Positions 4,183-5,785 of a stretch of 5,785 nt of DNA are shown piece after piece. Each line of letters opens with the position of its first letter. Positions within the stretch are counted from its first letter, which is position 1. The DNA comes from Syntrophomonadaceae bacterium (GTDB lineage Bacteria > Bacillota > Dethiobacteria > DTU022). The notes under the pieces are model-generated. The model saw only the letters and a list, made by a program, of their open reading frames with translations. It was not told where the DNA came from and ran no database searches. The translations under genes and the position numbers were made by a program. The DNA lies in the NCBI GenBank assembly GCA_003566935.1, contig PXBM01000009.1, positions 1 through 5,785 on the forward strand. The letters are read 5' to 3'.

Positions 4183-5785
4183 AACACTGCTTCTAAATCA
4201 GGTTTAAGAGACACTCTTCATGTAAATGATTTCAAAAAAATGATCCTTGGTGCCAGCTACTTCTTTGAACGGGAAGTAGAAAAAATTAATGCCCTGAATG
4301 TTTTTCCTGTTCCCGATGGTGATACTGGGACAAATATGATTATGACCCTAAAAGCTGCCACAGAAGGTTCAATGGAATACAAGGGAAGTTCAGTAGGGGA
4401 ACTTTCAGAGATAGTCGCTTCCAGGGCTCTGATGGGTGCGAGGGGTAATTCCGGTGTAATTTTATCACAAATCCTGCGTGGTATTGCCCGGGGATTAAGG
4501 AAAAAAGAATATATAACACCCGGCGAGCTGAGTAAAGCTTTCCAGTATGGTGTTGTTTATGCTTACAGGGCTGTATCTAAGCCAGTCGAAGGAACCATTC
4601 TTACCGTAGCGAGAGAAATGGCCCGCGGTATCCGCTCTGCTTCCCGGCAGGGAGAAAACCTTAACAACAGTATCGAAGCTGCTATTAAAAACGGTAAAAG
4701 CGCTTTAGCCCGAACCACTGATATGCTGCCCGCCCTTAAAGAAGCGGGTGTAGTTGACGCCGGGGGCCTGGGACTTCTGGTTTTCGTGGAAGGATGCCTT
4801 TATGCCTTAAAACGCTCAATGTCTGATGTGATTCACTATAAGGATATGAATAACCTTGAAGAGTCAGAACCGCTTATTGCAGCGACAACAAGCTTTACAG
4901 AAATAACTTCTCTAGATTTCCCATACTGTACCGAGTTAATAGTCAAGTCAGAAGAAGGGGCTTTTCATAAGCTTAAGGCTGAGCTGTCTTTGCTGGGTGA
5001 ATCACTGCTCGTTGCCGAAGATAGAAATGTGGCCAAAGTTCATATTCACACTGCAAACCCCGGCCTTGTCCTGGAAAAAGCCTTGCAATATGGAACCCTG
5101 CACGATTTAAAAATCGATAATATGCTTGATCAACAAAAGGAAAAAGCTGCCGGAAACAGCACTATAGAGAATTCTATCATCCTACCCGGACCTGAAAAGA
5201 TGGAACCGGGATTAACCGGCATTATTTCTGTTTCTTTTGGTGAAGGATTCCGGGAAATATTCTTAAGCCTGGGGACAGATGAAATCGTTTTCGGTGGGCA
5301 AACCATGAATCCCAATGTTGAAGACTTACTGAGAGCTGTAGAAAACCTGGACCAGGAATCGGCCATTATACTTCCTAATAATAAAAATATCATCATGGTT
5401 GCAGAACAGGTCAAAGCTTTATCCGACAAAAAGGTAGAGGTGCTTGAAACCAGGACTCTTCCCGAAGGCCTGGCCGCACTGCTCTCTTACAATCCCAACT
5501 TGCAGATCGAGGAGAATCTTGAAGCCATGAGAGAAAGCATCAACAAGGTAACAACCGGTCTTTTAACTTACGCAACCAGGGATGCCGTTATCCAGGGGGA
5601 AGTCATAAAACATGGACAGTTCCTGGGACTGTGCGGAGGAGATATTATTACTTCAAGAGACAACCTTGACCTGGCAGCTTTAGACCTGGCCCGTGCAGCA
5701 GCAGAACAGGGTAAAGACATAATTACCATTTTCCACGGACAGGATGTTGAGCGAAAAGATGCCTCAGCCCTGGCAAAAATAATAG
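4180..5785 (+). CDS. fakA: Fatty acid kinase ATP-binding subunit FakA / YloV (DhaL-type), C-terminal end cut by the right edge
   Basis: The frame stays open from a GTG start for 535 codons to the window edge; family members are about 550 residues, so little is missing. Residues 1 to about 210 are a DhaL/DAK2 ATP-binding domain. The NALNVFPVPDGDTGTNM block holds the magnesium-binding aspartates (D46, D48). MGARGNSGVILSQILRG (from 85) and VVDAGGLGL (191-199) are the other nucleotide-site blocks. The middle domain carries PYCTELIV (C250) and HIHT (H288, H290), the Cys/His set that binds zinc in characterised FakA. The C-terminal domain (about 325 onward) has FREIF, GGQTMNP and the LPNNKNI block. 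FakA phosphorylates fatty acids held by a FakB (DegV-family) partner, giving acyl-phosphate for phospholipid synthesis. It acts in the cytoplasm. No fakB, asp23/yloU or recG is visible nearby. It may share a transcript with the preceding gene. Confidence 0.93.
   Translation, partial: MNTASKSGLRDTLHVNDFKKMILGASYFFEREVEKINALNVFPVPDGDTGTNMIMTLKAATEGSMEYKGSSVGELSEIVASRALMGARGNSGVILSQILRGIARGLRKKEYITPGELSKAFQYGVVYAYRAVSKPVEGTILTVAREMARGIRSASRQGENLNNSIEAAIKNGKSALARTTDMLPALKEAGVVDAGGLGLLVFVEGCLYALKRSMSDVIHYKDMNNLEESEPLIAATTSFTEITSLDFPYCTELIVKSEEGAFHKLKAELSLLGESLLVAEDRNVAKVHIHTANPGLVLEKALQYGTLHDLKIDNMLDQQKEKAAGNSTIENSIILPGPEKMEPGLTGIISVSFGEGFREIFLSLGTDEIVFGGQTMNPNVEDLLRAVENLDQESAIILPNNKNIIMVAEQVKALSDKKVEVLETRTLPEGLAALLSYNPNLQIEENLEAMRESINKVTTGLLTYATRDAVIQGEVIKHGQFLGLCGGDIITSRDNLDLAALDLARAAAEQGKDIITIFHGQDVERKDASALAKII

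Noticed and set aside
5130..5429. Minus-strand 99-residue frame
   Set aside because: It lies opposite the conserved C-terminal domain of the fakA-like gene, including its GGQTMNP block, and has no supporting signal of its own.

Overview
The window looks like a low-to-moderate GC Gram-positive (Bacillota, probably Clostridia-like) chromosome. The reasons are strong purine-rich Shine-Dalgarno sites (AGGAG, GGAGGG, AAGGGAG), a GTG start behind a perfect SD, a lipoprotein signal peptide, a TATAAT-type promoter and a FakA/YloV fatty-acid kinase gene. The genus cannot be named from the sequence alone. Nothing here looks mobile: I found no transposase, integrase, tRNA, rRNA or CRISPR repeats.

Layout. 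The left half (1-2831) is on the minus strand and encodes cell-envelope proteins. Reading in transcription order, there is first a four-repeat acidic lipoprotein of unknown function (2831-1899), closed by a well-formed intrinsic terminator (1838-1873). Next comes a 453-residue protein (1698-337) with a cytoplasmic zinc ribbon, one membrane helix and an outside right-handed parallel beta-helix. After a 57-base gap without an obvious terminator comes the start of a paralogous membrane-anchored beta-helix protein (279 to the left edge). The two beta-helix genes are tandem paralogues and are probably co-transcribed.

A 312-base divergent intergenic region (2832-3143) separates this from the plus-strand half. 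That half holds a two-domain TudS(DUF523)-DUF1722 protein of the RudS/YbgA type (3144-4094), a putative Fe-S thiouracil/4-thiouridine desulfidase in which the usual SPSCG cysteine is a serine. After 85 bases without a terminator comes a nearly complete fakA/yloV-type gene (4180 to the right edge) for the ATP-binding kinase subunit that phosphorylates FakB-bound fatty acids.

How the genes fit together. The plus-strand genes are housekeeping functions (RNA sulfur demodification or salvage, and fatty-acid activation for phospholipid synthesis) that share direction and perhaps a transcript, with no evident metabolic link. The minus-strand genes would all place repeat-built domains outside the membrane. 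A joint surface role is possible but is inference from proximity only. I do not see a clear new defence or mobile system. The most unfamiliar items are the four-repeat lipoprotein, the zinc-ribbon/membrane/beta-helix protein with its tandem paralogue, and the serine substitution in the desulfidase domain.
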